From Mesostigma viride (Eukaryota > Streptophyta > Mesostigmatophyceae > Mesostigmatales > Mesostigmataceae): a stretch of DNA of 64,000 nucleotides. The number at the start of each line of letters is the position of its first letter. The stretch's first letter is position 1. Below are positions 62,990 to 64,000 of the stretch, piece by piece. The stretch lies in contig RPFO01000115.1 of NCBI GenBank assembly GCA_009746045.1, forward strand, positions 1,018,734-1,082,733, written 5' to 3'. The position numbers and the translations under genes are program-made. The notes beneath the pieces were generated by a model. It had not been told where the DNA came from and made no database searches. It saw only the letters and a program-made list of their open reading frames with translations.

Positions 62990-64000
62990 GACATGCTCCG
63001 CCCTGAGATCATTGGCGGCGCCGCGCCACCCCCTTGAGCTTCCGGGTGGTGGCTGCTGCCCCCCTCGTGGTAGTGGCACCCTTAATAATGAACTTCTTGG
63101 CGCATTCGCCACGCTGGGAGAGGCGCTGCCACACCCGCTGCTTCGTCGGCGTTGAAGTCCAGCCCCTCCACCTGCCCGGAGTGGAAGAATCCGAAGCAGT
63201 TCCGCTCGCTGCATGTTGCTGCAGAACGCCGGCCATGTCACAGTGCTCGCACATGACCGAGGTCTTGTGCTTCCTGCCTTAATTGCGCGCAGCTAGCACA
63301 GTTGGCACAGCACCTGCTCCACCCACGGGATCTTCTTGGCGGGGTAGTGCACTGAGGGGGCAAAATCGGCCCACCGTGCGGCTGAGGGGGATGTCCGCAG
63401 CCTGCAGCTCACGGATGGGCACGGTTGCGCCCGGCCACGCGTTCGCCTCGAGCTCCTTGGCCAGCACGCTCAGGAACCTCGAGTGGGTCATGGCGGTCCT
63501 GGACTCCGTGTGGATCATCATGTGCAGCAGGTATATGTAGCTGTTGGTGAGCACGTTGGCGAAGTGCCCCATCAGCAGGCGCACCCACCACACCCTCGTC
63601 ACAAGGGCCTTGCACACGTCGTACTCAGCGCAGTATTGGTCGCACATGCAGGTCCGTGGCCTTGTAGGTGAGCCAATACTCCACGATGTTGTGGGGTACG
63701 GTCACCGTCTTCCGCACCCCGGTGTGGCTGCCGTGCCGGGTGACCGCCACCTCCACAAGGGCGCCTGCATGGGCAACCCCTTGGAGAGGGTCCACACCGG
63801 CTTCTTGTCCTGCCAGCTGCACAGCAGGTGCCCCTCGTCGCTTAATTGCCGCCCACGCGTAGTCATGCACCCTGCTCCACCTCGATCCTTCTTCTTGGGC
63901 ATGAGCTTCGCCACCTCATCGAAGGGCAGCCCCTTGCGGTTCGCGCAGATGGTGCCGACCACGCGGTGGCCCATCTCAGCGACTGACTTGATGGCGCGCC
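62990..64000 (-). pseudogene. piggyBac-type transposase remnant (runs off the right edge)
   Basis: The minus strand reads GHRVVGTICANRKGLPFDEV and KDRGGAGC...LLCSWQDKKPVWTLS (63974-63780). It then shifts frame to VTVPHNIVEYWLTYKATDL and shifts again to CDQYCAEYDVCKALVTRVWW followed by FANVLTNSYIYLLH (63647-63540). The order (GT.R.NRKG, W.DKK.V, Y, VD.xDQ..xY, WW...F, N.Y) is that of DDE_Tnp_1_7 piggyBac transposases. A cysteine-rich tail follows (CEHCDMAGV; CSERNCFGFFH, 63260-63190). Frameshifts show the gene is dead here. Confidence 0.7.

Overview
The window is nuclear DNA of a green plant-lineage eukaryote, most likely a green alga. Genes are split by GT-AG introns and have GC-rich exons. 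They include a plastid-type CRT-like transporter, a plant-type PHD+SET histone methyltransferase of the ASHR3 group, a 3-hydroxyisobutyrate dehydrogenase-like enzyme and a large Sel1/MYND protein. A short AT-rich piece of Rickettsiales-type bacterial DNA lies near 59 kb. Rickettsial endosymbionts are known from several green algae, including the streptophyte Mesostigma viride and volvocines, so such an alga is a plausible source, but the species is not proven from this sequence.

Layout. 0-4 kb: a CRT-like transporter (minus, runs off the left edge) diverges from a multi-exon gene of uncertain identity (plus). 4.2-12 kb: an island of dead non-LTR retroelements. It holds degraded copies of an L1-type ORF1, an intact 461-codon ORF1, a 5'-truncated LINE carrying a zinc finger and a restriction-like endonuclease (with a long target-site duplication), and tRNA-like SINE copies. 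Many copies end in the same hairpin-rich 3' tail followed by (TTAA)n. 12.7-16.3 kb: the ASHR3-like gene (minus, five exons). 17.2-23.0 kb: the dehydrogenase gene (plus, six exons, 297 residues), whose introns carry large satellite arrays. 24.9-28.5 kb: a single-exon 1176-residue Sel1/MYND gene (minus).

30-59 kb is a nest of mobile elements. A SINE is split by a 1.48-kb hAT-type element with an 8-bp duplication. A LINE reverse transcriptase remnant is split by a 1.73-kb TTAA-flanked element. One (CATC)n array beside that LINE is split by two LTR retrotransposons. The first of these is itself interrupted by a third LTR element, which contains a duplicated unknown segment. All three LTR elements belong to one unusual family. 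Their LTRs begin AGTT and end AACT, target duplications are 5 bp, and the pol order is integrase, then a retropepsin-like domain, then a copia-like reverse transcriptase and RNase H. The copy at 49.7-58.1 kb keeps an open 1146-codon pol.

59.0-59.9 kb: fragments of bacterial pgsA, scoA, an HU-type protein and a lipoprotein. 60.4-61.3 kb: an unidentified coding exon broken by a LINE-tail insertion. 63-64 kb: a frameshifted piggyBac-type transposase. The host genes do not look functionally linked. Exon models were built by hand from splice-site phase and protein similarity; no database search was possible.
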